NCBI GenBank assembly: GCA_963829235.1
Contig: CAWHIF010000002.1
Span: 1 to 64,000, forward strand
DNA from: Bog-756 sp963829235
GTDB lineage: Bacteria; Actinomycetota; Acidimicrobiia; Acidimicrobiales; RAAP-2
Direction: 5' to 3'
DNA length: 64,000 bases
The notes under the pieces are model-generated. The model saw nothing but the letters and a program-made list of their open reading frames with translations, had not been told where the DNA came from and made no database searches. A program made the translations under genes and the position numbers. Below, in pieces: positions 17,729 through 26,288 of this stretch; within the stretch, counting starts at the first letter, position 1, and each line of letters starts with the position of its first letter.

Positions 17729-18415
17729 ATGGCCAAGCGAAATCGCCCCGTCGCAGACCCCACCACCGTCATCGGGTACATCCGCGTCTCGACCTCCGAA
17801 CAGGCCGATAGCGGGCTGTCCCTCGACAGCCAGCGCGCCGCCATTCAGGCCCATTGTGGCCAGAAGGGATGGGTACTCGTCGAGATGGTCGAGGATGCTG
17901 GCTATTCAGCCAAGAACCTCTCCCGCCCCGGCATGGCTCACGCCCTCGACCTCCTCGCCACCGGTACCGCTGGCGCTCTGGTGGTGGCAAAGCTGGACCG
18001 AGCAACCCGGTCAGTCATCGATGCAGCCAACCTGCTGGCCCAGGGGCAACGTGAGGGGTGGGCGCTCGTGGCCCTGGACCTCGGCCTGGACCCCACCAGC
18101 CCAGCGGGCGAGTTGGTCGCGACGATCATGGCCGCGGTGGCCCAGTGGGAACGTCGAGCCATCGGAGCACGGACTAGCGATGCCCTGGCTGCGAAGAAGG
18201 CCGCAGGGATCACCCTGGGTCGGCCGGTGGTTCTCCCCGATGACGTGGTTGCCAGGATCATCGACGCCCGTCACCGTGGCGACTCACTGTCCGCCATCGC
18301 CCGCGACCTCAACGCTGATGGCATCGCCACCGCGCACGGCGGCCAGCGTTGGTACGCCAGCACCGTGCGATCCGTCATCGAGCGGACCATGGTCGTTGTC
18401 GCAGAAAAAGCGTAA
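17729..18415 (+). CDS. serine recombinase (resolvase/invertase family)
   Basis: The N-terminal catalytic domain of a small serine recombinase is clear: VIGYIRVSTSEQADSGLSLD contains the nucleophilic Ser in the YIRVSTSEQ motif. It is followed by a RPGMAHALDLLATGTAGALV segment, the VAKLDRATRS motif with its conserved arginines, and a helical arm ending in an HTH (RGDSLSAIARDLNADGIATA). The length of about 228 residues fits resolvases rather than large serine integrases. It may resolve multimers of the circular form. The start is ATG 17729; a GTG at 17714 is in frame. No ribosome binding site is evident at either. Confidence 0.82.
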   Translation: MAKRNRPVADPTTVIGYIRVSTSEQADSGLSLDSQRAAIQAHCGQKGWVLVEMVEDAGYSAKNLSRPGMAHALDLLATGTAGALVVAKLDRATRSVIDAANLLAQGQREGWALVALDLGLDPTSPAGELVATIMAAVAQWERRAIGARTSDALAAKKAAGITLGRPVVLPDDVVARIIDARHRGDSLSAIARDLNADGIATAHGGQRWYASTVRSVIERTMVVVAEKA

Positions 18416-18615
18416 ATGGCACGGTCCAATTGCGGTGCGCCTCCGCGAGTCGCAGGGGTGTCCCTCGTAGGAACCGATGTTCAGATCGCATCAGTAGAAA
18501 CCCGACTCCCCTGTGTCGTCGCAGATGGGGCTGAGAGGCCATTCAGATTGGTTCTCAGCCCCGCTCTCAGTAGCAGCAGGGGAAGCTAACCCTTTTACAA
18601 GCACAGGAGCCCAGG

Positions 18616-19941
18616 GTGGCAAAAGTGAACAAGATCGTGCTCCCGAGTGGGCAGATCAGATACGAGACACGCCCCCGAATTGGCGGTCGGGTGGTCACGC
18701 GTCGTTTCAAACGAAAGCACGATGCTGATGCGTTCGCCAACACGACGGAGGCCGACAAGGTTCGCGGCGTTGCCGTAGATCCTCGCCACGGACGGGTCAC
18801 TCTCACCGAATACGCAAACCTCTGGCTCCGACAACGAACGGGCCTGGCTCAGCGCACAAGTGAGCTGTACCGTGACGTGCTCGACAGGCACATCCTGCCG
18901 AGATTTGGAACGACGACCATCGCATTGATAACACCCATCGATGTTAGGACGTGGAACGCCGAGCTCGCCCAGCGACATCCGTCGACCGCAGCGAAGGCGT
19001 ACCGGCTGCTCTCCACCATGATGCGAACTGCCATCGCCGATGAGCTGATCACCCGGAATCCCTGCGTGGTCAAAGGGGCAAGTGCCGAGAACGCAGCTGA
19101 GCGTCCAATCGCTACCGTCGTGGAAGTAGAGGCCCTCACGGACGCCATGCCCGCCCGGATGCGCATCGCTCCTGCCCTTGCTGCTTGGTGCCAACTCCGT
19201 CGTGGCGAACTCCTTGGCTTGCGTCGCGGCGATATTGATCTGATGAACCGAACCGTCACGATCGCTCTGACCCGAGGCACCGGCACCAAGGGGACCACGA
19301 TCGTCAAGGAGCCGAAGACGGATGCTGGTCGCCGAATATTGGCCATTCCGCCGAACCTGATTCCCTTGATTCGCGATCACCTGGCCAACTACGTGAGACC
19401 GGAGGCCGACGCCCTGGTGCTCACCGGCGAAAAGGGCGGGCCTTTGCGTCCACATGTGCTCCAGGCCAAGTGGGCCGCCGCCCGCACGGAGGTTGGTCGC
19501 CCAGACCTTCGGCTGCACGATCTCCGCCACTCGGGCCTGACCTGGATTGCGACCGCCGGTGCCACAACCGCCGAGCTCATGCATCGCGGGGGCCACAAGT
19601 CCAATGCCGCCGCCTTGCGCTACCAGCACGCCACGATGACCCGTGACCGGACCATTGCCGAGGCACTCGCCGAGATGAGCCGACTGGCCCCGGTTATCCC
19701 CATCGATTCGCGCGATATTCGCGCGCAACGGACGAATTCGACACAGCCTCGGCGCGATCCGATAGCAGGTTTGACCAGGCATTTCCCGAGCAGTCCCAAC
19801 GGGGTTCGAACCCGTGTCTCCACCTTGAGAGGGTGGTGTCCTAGGCCTCTAGACGATGGGACCCTGATGAGCCGCTCCTGTCGGAACAGCTCGCGACTTC
19901 TTTCAAACCTGCCACAACGCTCCCGAGGGAGAGCACCGTGA
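18616..19941 (+). CDS. tyrosine site-specific integrase
   Basis: This protein has an N-terminal AP2-like arm-binding domain (VLPSGQIRYETRPRIGGRVV, TRRFKRKHDADAFA), a SAM-like core-binding domain, and a catalytic domain with Arg in WCQLRRGELLGLRRGDIDL, Lys in the beta-hairpin, HDLRHSGLTWIATAG (H-x2-R), a HRGGHKS box, and the nucleophilic Tyr in AALRYQHATM. The GTG at 18616 follows CAGGAG. After residue about 395 the frame reads through the attachment site and antisense tRNA-Glu (SSPNGVRTRVSTLRG and on), an artefact of integration: in the excised circle a TAG would follow immediately. The functional protein thus ends near 19833. Confidence 0.9.
   Translation: MAKVNKIVLPSGQIRYETRPRIGGRVVTRRFKRKHDADAFANTTEADKVRGVAVDPRHGRVTLTEYANLWLRQRTGLAQRTSELYRDVLDRHILPRFGTTTIALITPIDVRTWNAELAQRHPSTAAKAYRLLSTMMRTAIADELITRNPCVVKGASAENAAERPIATVVEVEALTDAMPARMRIAPALAAWCQLRRGELLGLRRGDIDLMNRTVTIALTRGTGTKGTTIVKEPKTDAGRRILAIPPNLIPLIRDHLANYVRPEADALVLTGEKGGPLRPHVLQAKWAAARTEVGRPDLRLHDLRHSGLTWIATAGATTAELMHRGGHKSNAAALRYQHATMTRDRTIAEALAEMSRLAPVIPIDSRDIRAQRTNSTQPRRDPIAGLTRHFPSSPNGVRTRVSTLRGWCPRPLDDGTLMSRSCRNSSRLLSNLPQRSRGRAP
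19787..19832. repeat. right attachment site copy inside tRNA-Glu
   Basis: This is the second copy of the 46-bp direct repeat, identical to 11969-12014. It covers the 3' portion of the intact tRNA-Glu gene (minus strand) and the last codons of the integrase. Integration at this point regenerates a complete tRNA. Confidence 0.88.
19791..19863 (-). tRNA. tRNA-Glu (CTC)
   Basis: The 73-nt gene on the minus strand has a seven-pair acceptor stem (GGTCCCA with TGGGACT, allowing a G-U at the tip as in other actinobacterial tRNA-Glu), TCGTCTAG D-arm start, anticodon loop CTCTCAA between CCACC and GGTGG, and a T-arm ACGGG-TTCGAAC-CCCGT. The anticodon CTC reads GAG. The CCA end is not encoded. It is the integration target of the mobile element. 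Confidence 0.93.
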
Positions 19942-19944
19942 GCG

Positions 19945-20017
19945 CTCGGGGGGGAGGGCTCGAACCTCCAACCTCATGAACCAGAATCATGCGCGCTGCC
20001 AGTTGCGCCACCCCCGA
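19945..20017 (-). tRNA. tRNA-Gln (CTG)
   Basis: The 73-nt gene on the minus strand has a perfect acceptor stem (TCGGGGG with CCCCCGA), a D-arm GCGC...GCGC, an anticodon stem CATGA/TCATG with loop TTCTGGT (anticodon CTG, reading CAG), and a T-arm GGAGG-TTCGAGC-CCTCC. It lies 81 bases upstream of tRNA-Glu on the same strand, so the two are probably co-transcribed. Confidence 0.93.
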
Positions 20018-20140
20018 ATGGGCGAATGGTCAATTTAGCCCACCCGGGCGAGGTGTGAGGCCGGCTCCTGACGGGCGCCTCCACCGATCCTGTGGCCCGG
20101 TGGGCCCCTCCCGCCAGGGAATTACTACGATCGAGGTCGG

Positions 20141-21289
20141 ATGAGCACGGAACGTGTGGTGATCGTGGGCGGCGGGGTCGTCGGGACCATGCATGCCCTG
20201 CAGGCATGCCAACGCGGCTGGGAGGTGATCCACCTCGAGGCCGACGCCGGGCCCCGCCGGGCCTCGGTGCGCAATTTCGGGCTCCTGTGGGTGAGCGGGC
20301 GGGCTCCCGGGCCTGAACTGGACCTGGCCTTGCGGGCCCGCCGGCTGTGGGCGGACATCGCCGGGCGCGCACCCGGCATCGGATTCAGAGCCGACGGCTC
20401 GCTCACGGTGGCCGGCGACGATTCCGAGCTCGCCCTGATGGCCGAAGCCGTGCAACAGCCGGACGCCTCGAGCCGCGGGTTCGAGCTCCTCGACGCGACC
20501 GGTGTGCGCGATCTCAATCCGGCCATCAAAGGCGACATCGTGGGCGGCCTCTGGTGTGGCATGGACGCCGTGGTCGAGCCCGGCTCGGTGTTGGGTGCGC
20601 TCCGTCAACTGCTCGAGGCGACCGGCAGCTACCGTTGGCTGCCGGGCCGGCAGGCCATCGATGTGCAAACCGCCGGAGTGGCCGACAGTGCCGGACCGGG
20701 CGTCATCGACCACTTGGGTACCGCTCACGTGGGATCGCTGGTGGTCCTGTGCATCGGCGACCGCCTGTCCGGGCTCGGCGGTCGGGTCGGTGCCGACCTG
20801 GCTGCGGCGCCCCTCCGCCGGTGCCGGCTCCAGATGATGCAGACCGCACCCACCACCGAGCGGATCGCCACCGCCATCGCCGACGCCGATTCGATGCGCT
20901 ACTACCCCGCGTTCGACCTTCCGGGCCGCACCTCGCTGGGCGCGCCACGACCGGAGACGGCCGAGTGGGCGATGCAGCTGCTGTTGGTGCAGCGGGCCGG
21001 CGGTGGCCTCACCATCGGGGACACCCACGTCTACGAGGAGCCGTTCGACTTCGCGGTCGACGAATCCCCCTACGACCGCCTCCGCGGCCGGGCGGAATCC
21101 ATCCTGGGCTGGGACCTTCCGCCCGTGGTCCGTCGTTGGGCCGGCGTGTACAGCGCGGTCACGGACGGCGGCATCTGCTATCGCCGATGCATCGAGCCGG
21201 CGGTCTGGGTGGTCACCGGGCCGGCAGGACGGGGAATGACCCTGTCCCCGGCGATCGCCGAGCAGACCTGGGACGAGGTGACCGCGTGA
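20141..21289 (+). CDS. FAD-dependent oxidoreductase (TIGR03364-like, phosphonate-associated)
   Basis: This 382-residue DAO-type flavoprotein has the nucleotide-binding fingerprint VVIVGGGVVGTMHALQACQR-GW with a terminal acidic residue, followed by an RRASVRNFGLLWVSG segment and, near the C-terminus, GVYSAVTDGGICYRRCIE with a GPAGRGMTLSPAIAE flavin-contact loop. The family (TIGR03364) is known to sit next to phosphonatase-like hydrolases and act on aminophosphonate-type substrates. That pairing is exactly what follows here: its stop overlaps the hydrolase start as GTGA. The substrate is inferred from the family only. Confidence 0.85.
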   Translation: MSTERVVIVGGGVVGTMHALQACQRGWEVIHLEADAGPRRASVRNFGLLWVSGRAPGPELDLALRARRLWADIAGRAPGIGFRADGSLTVAGDDSELALMAEAVQQPDASSRGFELLDATGVRDLNPAIKGDIVGGLWCGMDAVVEPGSVLGALRQLLEATGSYRWLPGRQAIDVQTAGVADSAGPGVIDHLGTAHVGSLVVLCIGDRLSGLGGRVGADLAAAPLRRCRLQMMQTAPTTERIATAIADADSMRYYPAFDLPGRTSLGAPRPETAEWAMQLLLVQRAGGGLTIGDTHVYEEPFDFAVDESPYDRLRGRAESILGWDLPPVVRRWAGVYSAVTDGGICYRRCIEPAVWVVTGPAGRGMTLSPAIAEQTWDEVTA

Positions 21290-21993
21290 AACCCCCGATC
21301 CGGCTGGTGGCCCTGGACATGGCCGGCACCACGGTGGCCGATGATGGCGCCGTCGAGGAGGCCTTCCAGCACGCGCTCGACGCCGTCGGACTGACCGCAG
21401 GGCGGCTCAGGGGGGATCCCCAGGAGTACATCCGTCGCACCATGGGCCAGTCCAAGATCACCGTGTTCACCGAGCTGCTCGGTGGCGACAGGCACCTGGC
21501 CGAGCAGGCCAATGCGGCCTTCGAGGACGCCTTCGACGGTGCCGTCGACCGGGGCGAGGTATGGGCCATCCCCGGGGCCGAGTCCTGCCTGACGGCTCTC
21601 CGGGACGCAGGCATGCGGCTGTGTCTCACCACCGGCTTCTCCCCGGCCACCCGCGACCGCATCGTCGCCGCGCTGGGATGGGAGGGGCTGGTCGACCTCG
21701 TGCTGTCGCCGGCTGACGCGGGCCGGGGGCGGCCGTGGCCCGACATGGTCCTCACCGCCGTGCTCCGGCTGCGAATCGACGACGTGGCCGAAGTGGCCGT
21801 CGTCGGGGACACCTCCAGCGACCTGCTGGCCGGGGCTCGCGCCGGGGCCTCGATGGTCATCGGCGTCCTCAGCGGGGCCCACTCGAGGTCCGAGCTGGCC
21901 AGAGCGCCCCATACCCACCTCATCGACTCGGTGGCCGACCTTCCCGGCCTGCTGCTCGACCAGAGCCCGCCGGTACGCCAGCACCCCGCGTGA
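21286..21993 (+). CDS. phosphonatase-like HAD hydrolase (TIGR03351-like)
   Basis: This 235-residue HAD-superfamily hydrolase has motif I LVALDMAGTTVADDG with the nucleophilic and acid/base aspartates replaced in the PhnX manner (DMAGTT). A cap domain carries RRTMGQSKITVF, motif II is CLTTGFSP, motif III includes RPWPDMV, and the acidic motif is VVGDTSSDLLAGARAGA. It resembles the phosphonoacetaldehyde hydrolase relatives that cleave C-P bonds. The GTG start at 21286 overlaps the FAD oxidoreductase stop, so the pair likely forms a two-step phosphonate breakdown module. Confidence 0.85.
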   Translation: MKPPIRLVALDMAGTTVADDGAVEEAFQHALDAVGLTAGRLRGDPQEYIRRTMGQSKITVFTELLGGDRHLAEQANAAFEDAFDGAVDRGEVWAIPGAESCLTALRDAGMRLCLTTGFSPATRDRIVAALGWEGLVDLVLSPADAGRGRPWPDMVLTAVLRLRIDDVAEVAVVGDTSSDLLAGARAGASMVIGVLSGAHSRSELARAPHTHLIDSVADLPGLLLDQSPPVRQHPA

Positions 21994-22084
21994 CCCGCCT
22001 AGGCCAGCACCCCATCTGACTGAGGCCGGCCGCCACCTGACTCCGCCCGGCCGCCACCTGACCCGGCCGCCACCCGGCTCCGGG

Positions 22085-23654
22085 TCAACGCCACTCGTCC
22101 CTGGCCGACACGACCCCGTCGGTTGCCGTGAGCAGGGTGCCGGCGAGCGTCCGGTCGTCGTTGCGCATGCGCCACTGCATGAGACGCTGGGCGGCCAACC
22201 ACCCCCGCTCCGCGGCCCCGTCGTCCGATGCCAGGTCGTGCAGTTGGCCGGGGTCGGCTCTCAGGTCGAACAGGAGCGGGGGTAGGACCGCAGCGTCCGC
22301 GGCGAACTGTACGTACTTCACATCGGACCCGCGGACCACGTCGAGGGCGCAGTGGGCCATGGGCAGGGCGAAGAAGCGCTCGGCCGCCCGGGTGGCCGGG
22401 TTGGAGAAGTTCCAACTCCAGTGGGCTTCGGTGCGCCAGTGCTGCGGGGCCCACCGCCCGGCCCCGTCCCCGATCCCGTCCCCGGTGATGAACGGCTGCA
22501 GCGCGAAGCCGTCGGCCTGCAACGGCACGTCGATGCCCAACCAACGGCAGATCGTGGGCAGCACGTCCACCGACTCCGTGAACGCATCGACCACCCGACC
22601 CCGACCCGGCGACGCTGCGGGGTCGGGGTCGCGGACGATCAAGGGCACGTGGAAGGACTCGTCCCAGTAGCCGAGCTTCTCGAACAACCAGTGATCGCCA
22701 CCCATCTCGCCGTGGTCGCTGGTGAGGACCACCAGTGTCGATTCGGTCAGACCCGATCCGTCCAGATAGCCGAACAGCCGGGCCAGCTGATCGTCGACCT
22801 CCTTTTGGGCCCCGTGGTAGGTGGCCCGCATCTGCCGGCGTTCGACCTCGTCCTCGGGTGCACCGGACAAGGGAAGGTACATGAGGGCCCGGTTGACCGG
22901 GTGGGCGGCCGCCTCCTCCGCCTTGGTCGGTGCGGCGATGAAGGGCGGCATGTCATCGGCGTCATAGAGGTCGTGGTAGCCGGCAGGATTACGGCGCGGC
23001 GGGTGGGGCCGGATGAACGAGGCATGGACGAAGAACGGGTCGGCCCCGTTCTGGTCCAACCAGTCGGTCAGCGCCCCGACCATGAAGGCCGTCTCCGACT
23101 GGTCGGCCCGGAACCGGGCCGGTGCCCACGTCGACCCGTGCCTGTCGGCCCCGGGGAAGTCCGGGATCGGCTGGTAGAGATCCTGGGGAATGGCCGGGAC
23201 GTCGACGCCCTGGGATGCCAGCCATCGCCCCCACTGCTGGCTTCCGGCCTCCCACGGCTCGTGGACCACCGCCCGGAAGCCGGGCAGCACTTCTTCGTAC
23301 GAGCGGAGGCGGGGGTCGTCCGCCGGGAGGGTCCGGGGGTCGAGGCTGGTGTCGGTGTACCCGAACAGCACGGGGTCGTAACCGGCCTCCCGGGCCAGCA
23401 GGGCGATGGTGGTGAAACGGGAATCGAGCGGGGTGCCGTTGATGCACCGACCGGTTGTGGTGCAGGTAGGTGCCCGTGTAGAGGCACGCCCGCGACGGTC
23501 CGCAGGGGGCGGCGTTGGCCCAGTGGTTGGCGAACAGCGTGCCCTCCGCGGCCAGGCGGTCGAGGGCCGGAGTGGTCAGCACCGGGTGACCGAGGGCCGA
23601 CAGGCTGTCACCCCGCCACTGGTCCACGGTGATGAACAGCACATTCCTGTTCAT
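22085..23654 (-). CDS. sulfatase family protein with one frameshift
   Basis: The N-terminal part from an ATG at 23654 (MNRNVLFITVDQWRGDSLSA) contains the sulfatase signature CGPSRACLYTGTY, in which the Cys would become formylglycine. The frame then shifts near 23444: an extra base after HNRSV, where INGTPLDSRFTTIALLARE is expected in the next frame. The rest is intact to 22085, with metal-site and substrate motifs such as VVLTSDHGEMGGDHWLFEKL. Repairing one base gives about 522 residues, a normal family length. Either an assembly error or a recent mutation explains the break. A second sulfatase lies at 33.4 kb. Confidence 0.75.
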
Positions 23655-23688
23655 CGGCCGGCCCCCGCCCACGTCCGGGGCTGGTCGA

Positions 23689-24375
23689 TCACCGCGACGG
23701 TGTCACGTTCGCGGTACCGGCCGCGGTCAGCCCGAGCGACGCATGGAGCCAGCTCAGCCGGTTGAACCCGATGATCCGGCCGATCGCCATCCCGACCGTC
23801 TCCTTGGCGAAGTAGGGGATCGTCGAGAAGCCCTTGATCGGCGAGCTCCGCGTGGGCGTCGGGTACGCGGTCAGACCCAGGGAGGATGCAATGGCCAGGC
23901 ACCGCGCCTCGTGAAAGGGGTCGCTGGCGATGAGGACCGTCCGGTCGCCCCGGGCCAACAGGGCCGGAGCCGCATCGGAAAGGCTCTCCCATGTGTTGCT
24001 CCCTCCTGCCTCCAGGATGTCCCGGCCGGGGATGCCGGCGGCCACGAGGTAGCGCTCCGAAGCCTGCGCCTCGGTGAAGTGGTCGCCGGGCTCCTTCCAC
24101 CCGGTGACCATGATGGTGGAGGAGAGGTGCTGGCGCCACAGGATCTCCGCTTCGTCGAGCCGGGAGGCGAGGTCGGGAGACGGGACCCCGTCGTACTGCG
24201 CCGCGCCCATCACGACGATGGCTCCGGCCAACCTCGGCTCGTAGCGCCGGCTCGTCATCCAGACCTGGACCGCGGTCACCACCAGGTAGATGAGGATGAG
24301 CGTGACCACAAAGGCGACGACCCGGAGGATGAACCGCAGCAGTCGCAGCCCGGTCAGCGTGGCCAGGATCCCCAC
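23689..24375 (-). CDS. YdcF/DUF218 family membrane protein
   Basis: A 228-residue protein begins with a hydrophobic helix (LRFILRVVAFVVTLILIYLV), followed by the DUF218 fold: GAIVVMGAAQYDGVPSPDL, LSSTIMVTGWKEPGD, ERYLVAAGIPGRDILEAGGS and a VLIASDPFHEARC segment. The family includes ElyC/SanA-like proteins implicated in envelope maintenance, but the enzymatic role is unclear. The GTG at 24375 is chosen because it lies just after the end of gltX and gives a normal length; longer in-frame versions would overlap gltX coding sequence. Confidence 0.75.
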   Translation of the reverse strand: MGILATLTGLRLLRFILRVVAFVVTLILIYLVVTAVQVWMTSRRYEPRLAGAIVVMGAAQYDGVPSPDLASRLDEAEILWRQHLSSTIMVTGWKEPGDHFTEAQASERYLVAAGIPGRDILEAGGSNTWESLSDAAPALLARGDRTVLIASDPFHEARCLAIASSLGLTAYPTPTRSSPIKGFSTIPYFAKETVGMAIGRIIGFNRLSWLHASLGLTAAGTANVTPSR

Positions 24376-24418
24376 GCGCTTCAGCGCACCGGGCTCTGCG
24401 GCCGCGGACCGGGAGGTC

Positions 24419-25906
24419 TCACGAGCCCGGGTCGGCCCCGGCCCGGCCGATGGCCGCCCGCAAGCGGTCCAGGGTCCGCTCGGGCCCGAGTGCTTCGAGG
24501 GCCTCGAACAGCGGAGGACCCACCCGTCGGCCGGTGACCGCCACCCGGATGGGCGCCTGGGCCTTGCCCAGTTTGCGGCCCACACTCTCGCCCACGGCCA
24601 GCGTGGCGGCATGGAGGGCGTCGTTGGTCCAGCTGTCGGCGAGGAGCTCCTGGTAGGCCTCGGCGGCCCCCGACAGGATGGTGACGGCCAGGTCGTCGGT
24701 GGCGATGGCCTTGGCCCATGCCTCGTCGTCGATGGGCGGGGTGTCGAGGAACATGAAGTCGACCATGGCCGGGACCTCGCTGAGGACGGCCACCCGCTCT
24801 TGGACCACTGGGGCCAGGGCGGCGAACACTGCCTCGTCGAAGCTCGACTCCGGCCACGGCACACGGTCACCGGTCAGCCAGGGCCGACACGCCTCGATGA
24901 ACGCCCCGGTCGGCATGGCCCGGATGTACTCACCATTGATATGGGTGAGCTTGACCACGTCGAAGAAGGCCGGGGAATGGTTGACGTCCTCCAGGCGGAA
25001 CCACTCGAGCATCTGGCCGACGTCGAAGATCTCCTGGCCCCCGGGAGGGCTCCACCCGAGCAGGCTCAGGTAGTTCACGAAGGCGGCGGGCAGGTACCCC
25101 TGGTCCCGGTACGACTCGACAGCCACCGGGTCCCGGCGCTTGGACAGTTTCTTCCGCTGCTCGTTGACCAGCATGGGCAGGTGGGCGAAGACCGGCAGCG
25201 GCGGTGCAGGCACGGGCCCCGTGCCGGTCGATCCGTCGGTCGTCCAGCCCATCGAGAGCAACGCCTCCCACACCAACACCCCTTTGGGCGTGGTGGGCAG
25301 CAGGTCTTCGCCGCGGATGACATGGGTGATGGACATATCGATGTCGTCGACCACGTTGGCCAGGACGAACAGGGGGGCGCCGTTGGCCTTCACGGCCACG
25401 AAGTCGTCCATGGCCGCACAGGGGAACTCGACCTCGCCCCGGATCACATCCCGCACGATCGTCGTTCCCTCGTCGGGGGTGCGGAACCGGAGGGCCCTTC
25501 CGCCGCCGCGGGCCAGCCCGCGGTGGCGGCAGAAGCCGTCGTAGCCCGGAGTCAGGATCCCGTTCGCCTTGTTGCGGGCCTCGATCTCCGTGCGGGTGCA
25601 GTCGCACGCATAGAGGTACCCGGCCTCCCACAGCGCGTCGACGGCCTGGCGGTAGCGATCGGTGCGCAGCGACTGGCGGAACGGGCCCTCATCGGGGTCC
25701 ATGCCCAGCCAGTGCATGGCCGAGATGATCCCGTCCACCCACTCCTCGCGACCCCGCTCGGCGTCGGTGTCCTCGATGCGGAGCACGAAGGTGCCGCCCG
25801 ACTGACGAGCCACCAACCAGTTGAACCACGCCGTCCGGGCACTGCCGACGTGGAAGTAGCCCGTGGGCGACGGGGCGAAGCGGACCCTCGGGGTCTCTTC
25901 CGACAC
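24419..25906 (-). CDS. gltX: glutamyl-tRNA synthetase
   Basis: The protein of about 495 residues charges tRNA-Glu (in many actinobacteria also tRNA-Gln, via transamidation). The class I signatures are RFAPSPTGYFHVGSARTAWF (HIGH-like) and KKLSKRRDP (KMSKS-like), with the RGEDLLPTT substrate loop between. The start is a GTG at 25906, eight bases after the ferredoxin stop. The C-terminal anticodon-binding domain is complete (RRVGPPLFEALEALGPERT). It is encoded about 4.5 kb from the tRNA-Glu and tRNA-Gln genes, an unlinked but thematically related neighbour. Confidence 0.95.
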   Translation of the reverse strand: MSEETPRVRFAPSPTGYFHVGSARTAWFNWLVARQSGGTFVLRIEDTDAERGREEWVDGIISAMHWLGMDPDEGPFRQSLRTDRYRQAVDALWEAGYLYACDCTRTEIEARNKANGILTPGYDGFCRHRGLARGGGRALRFRTPDEGTTIVRDVIRGEVEFPCAAMDDFVAVKANGAPLFVLANVVDDIDMSITHVIRGEDLLPTTPKGVLVWEALLSMGWTTDGSTGTGPVPAPPLPVFAHLPMLVNEQRKKLSKRRDPVAVESYRDQGYLPAAFVNYLSLLGWSPPGGQEIFDVGQMLEWFRLEDVNHSPAFFDVVKLTHINGEYIRAMPTGAFIEACRPWLTGDRVPWPESSFDEAVFAALAPVVQERVAVLSEVPAMVDFMFLDTPPIDDEAWAKAIATDDLAVTILSGAAEAYQELLADSWTNDALHAATLAVGESVGRKLGKAQAPIRVAVTGRRVGPPLFEALEALGPERTLDRLRAAIGRAGADPGS

Positions 25907-25913
25907 CCCCCGG

Positions 25914-26111
25914 TTACTCGTCCTCGACGATGGTGATGGCACCGGTGGGGCAACCGTTGGCTGCCTGGCGGACCTTCTCGCGCAATTCCTCACCCGGGTT
26001 CTCGTTCAGCACGTACAGAAATCCGTCATCGCGCACCTCGAACACCTCGGGTGCGATCCCCATGCAGACAGCGTTGCTGGCACACTCGTCGTAATCGACA
26101 ACAATCTTCAC
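25914..26111 (-). CDS. [3Fe-4S]-type ferredoxin
   Basis: The 65-residue protein begins KIVVDYDECASNAVCMGIAP and ends in CPTGAITIVEDE. It has Cys 10, Cys 16 and Cys 54, a C-x5-C ... C-P arrangement that leaves out the fourth cysteine of a 4Fe ferredoxin and matches the small 3Fe-4S ferredoxins that serve cytochromes P450 and other monooxygenases in actinobacteria. No P450 gene is seen in this window. It lies directly before gltX with a seven-base gap, so the two probably share a transcript, although their functions are unrelated. Confident family, unknown partner. Confidence 0.9.
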   Translation of the reverse strand: MKIVVDYDECASNAVCMGIAPEVFEVRDDGFLYVLNENPGEELREKVRQAANGCPTGAITIVEDE

Positions 26112-26288
26112 GTGATGCCTCCGGAAGCTCGGTGAACCAGCCCGAGTGTACCGGCCCGCCGGCCGCCGGCCGGGACGCCACCGGGGACCCCGGGTGGTGG
26201 ACCTCGGGCCTCCGACCCCACGGGCGGATCGGCGATGCGATGCCCACGGTCGGCGGCAAGGTGACCCCCGGTGGGGTAGAAATCACCA

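Larger units (their letters stand above)
11969..19832. mobile_element. tRNA-Glu-integrated mobile element of about 7.8 kb
   Basis: The element is delimited by a 46-bp direct repeat of the tRNA-Glu 3' end, with the full tRNA at the right boundary. It carries, left to right, one large secreted protein gene on the minus strand and, on the plus strand, an excisionase-like HTH protein, a Rep-like protein, a 59-residue ORF, a serine recombinase and a tyrosine integrase at the attR side. This order (xis, rep, int next to a tRNA) resembles small integrative plasmids of actinobacteria such as the pSAM2 class, but no transfer gene is visible. It therefore looks mobilisable at most, or phage-related. 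Confidence 0.82.

Noticed and set aside
19620..19823. Minus-strand frame beginning METRVRTPLGLLGKC
   Set aside because: It is the same tRNA-derived start and lies antisense to the integrase catalytic domain, so it is a shadow.
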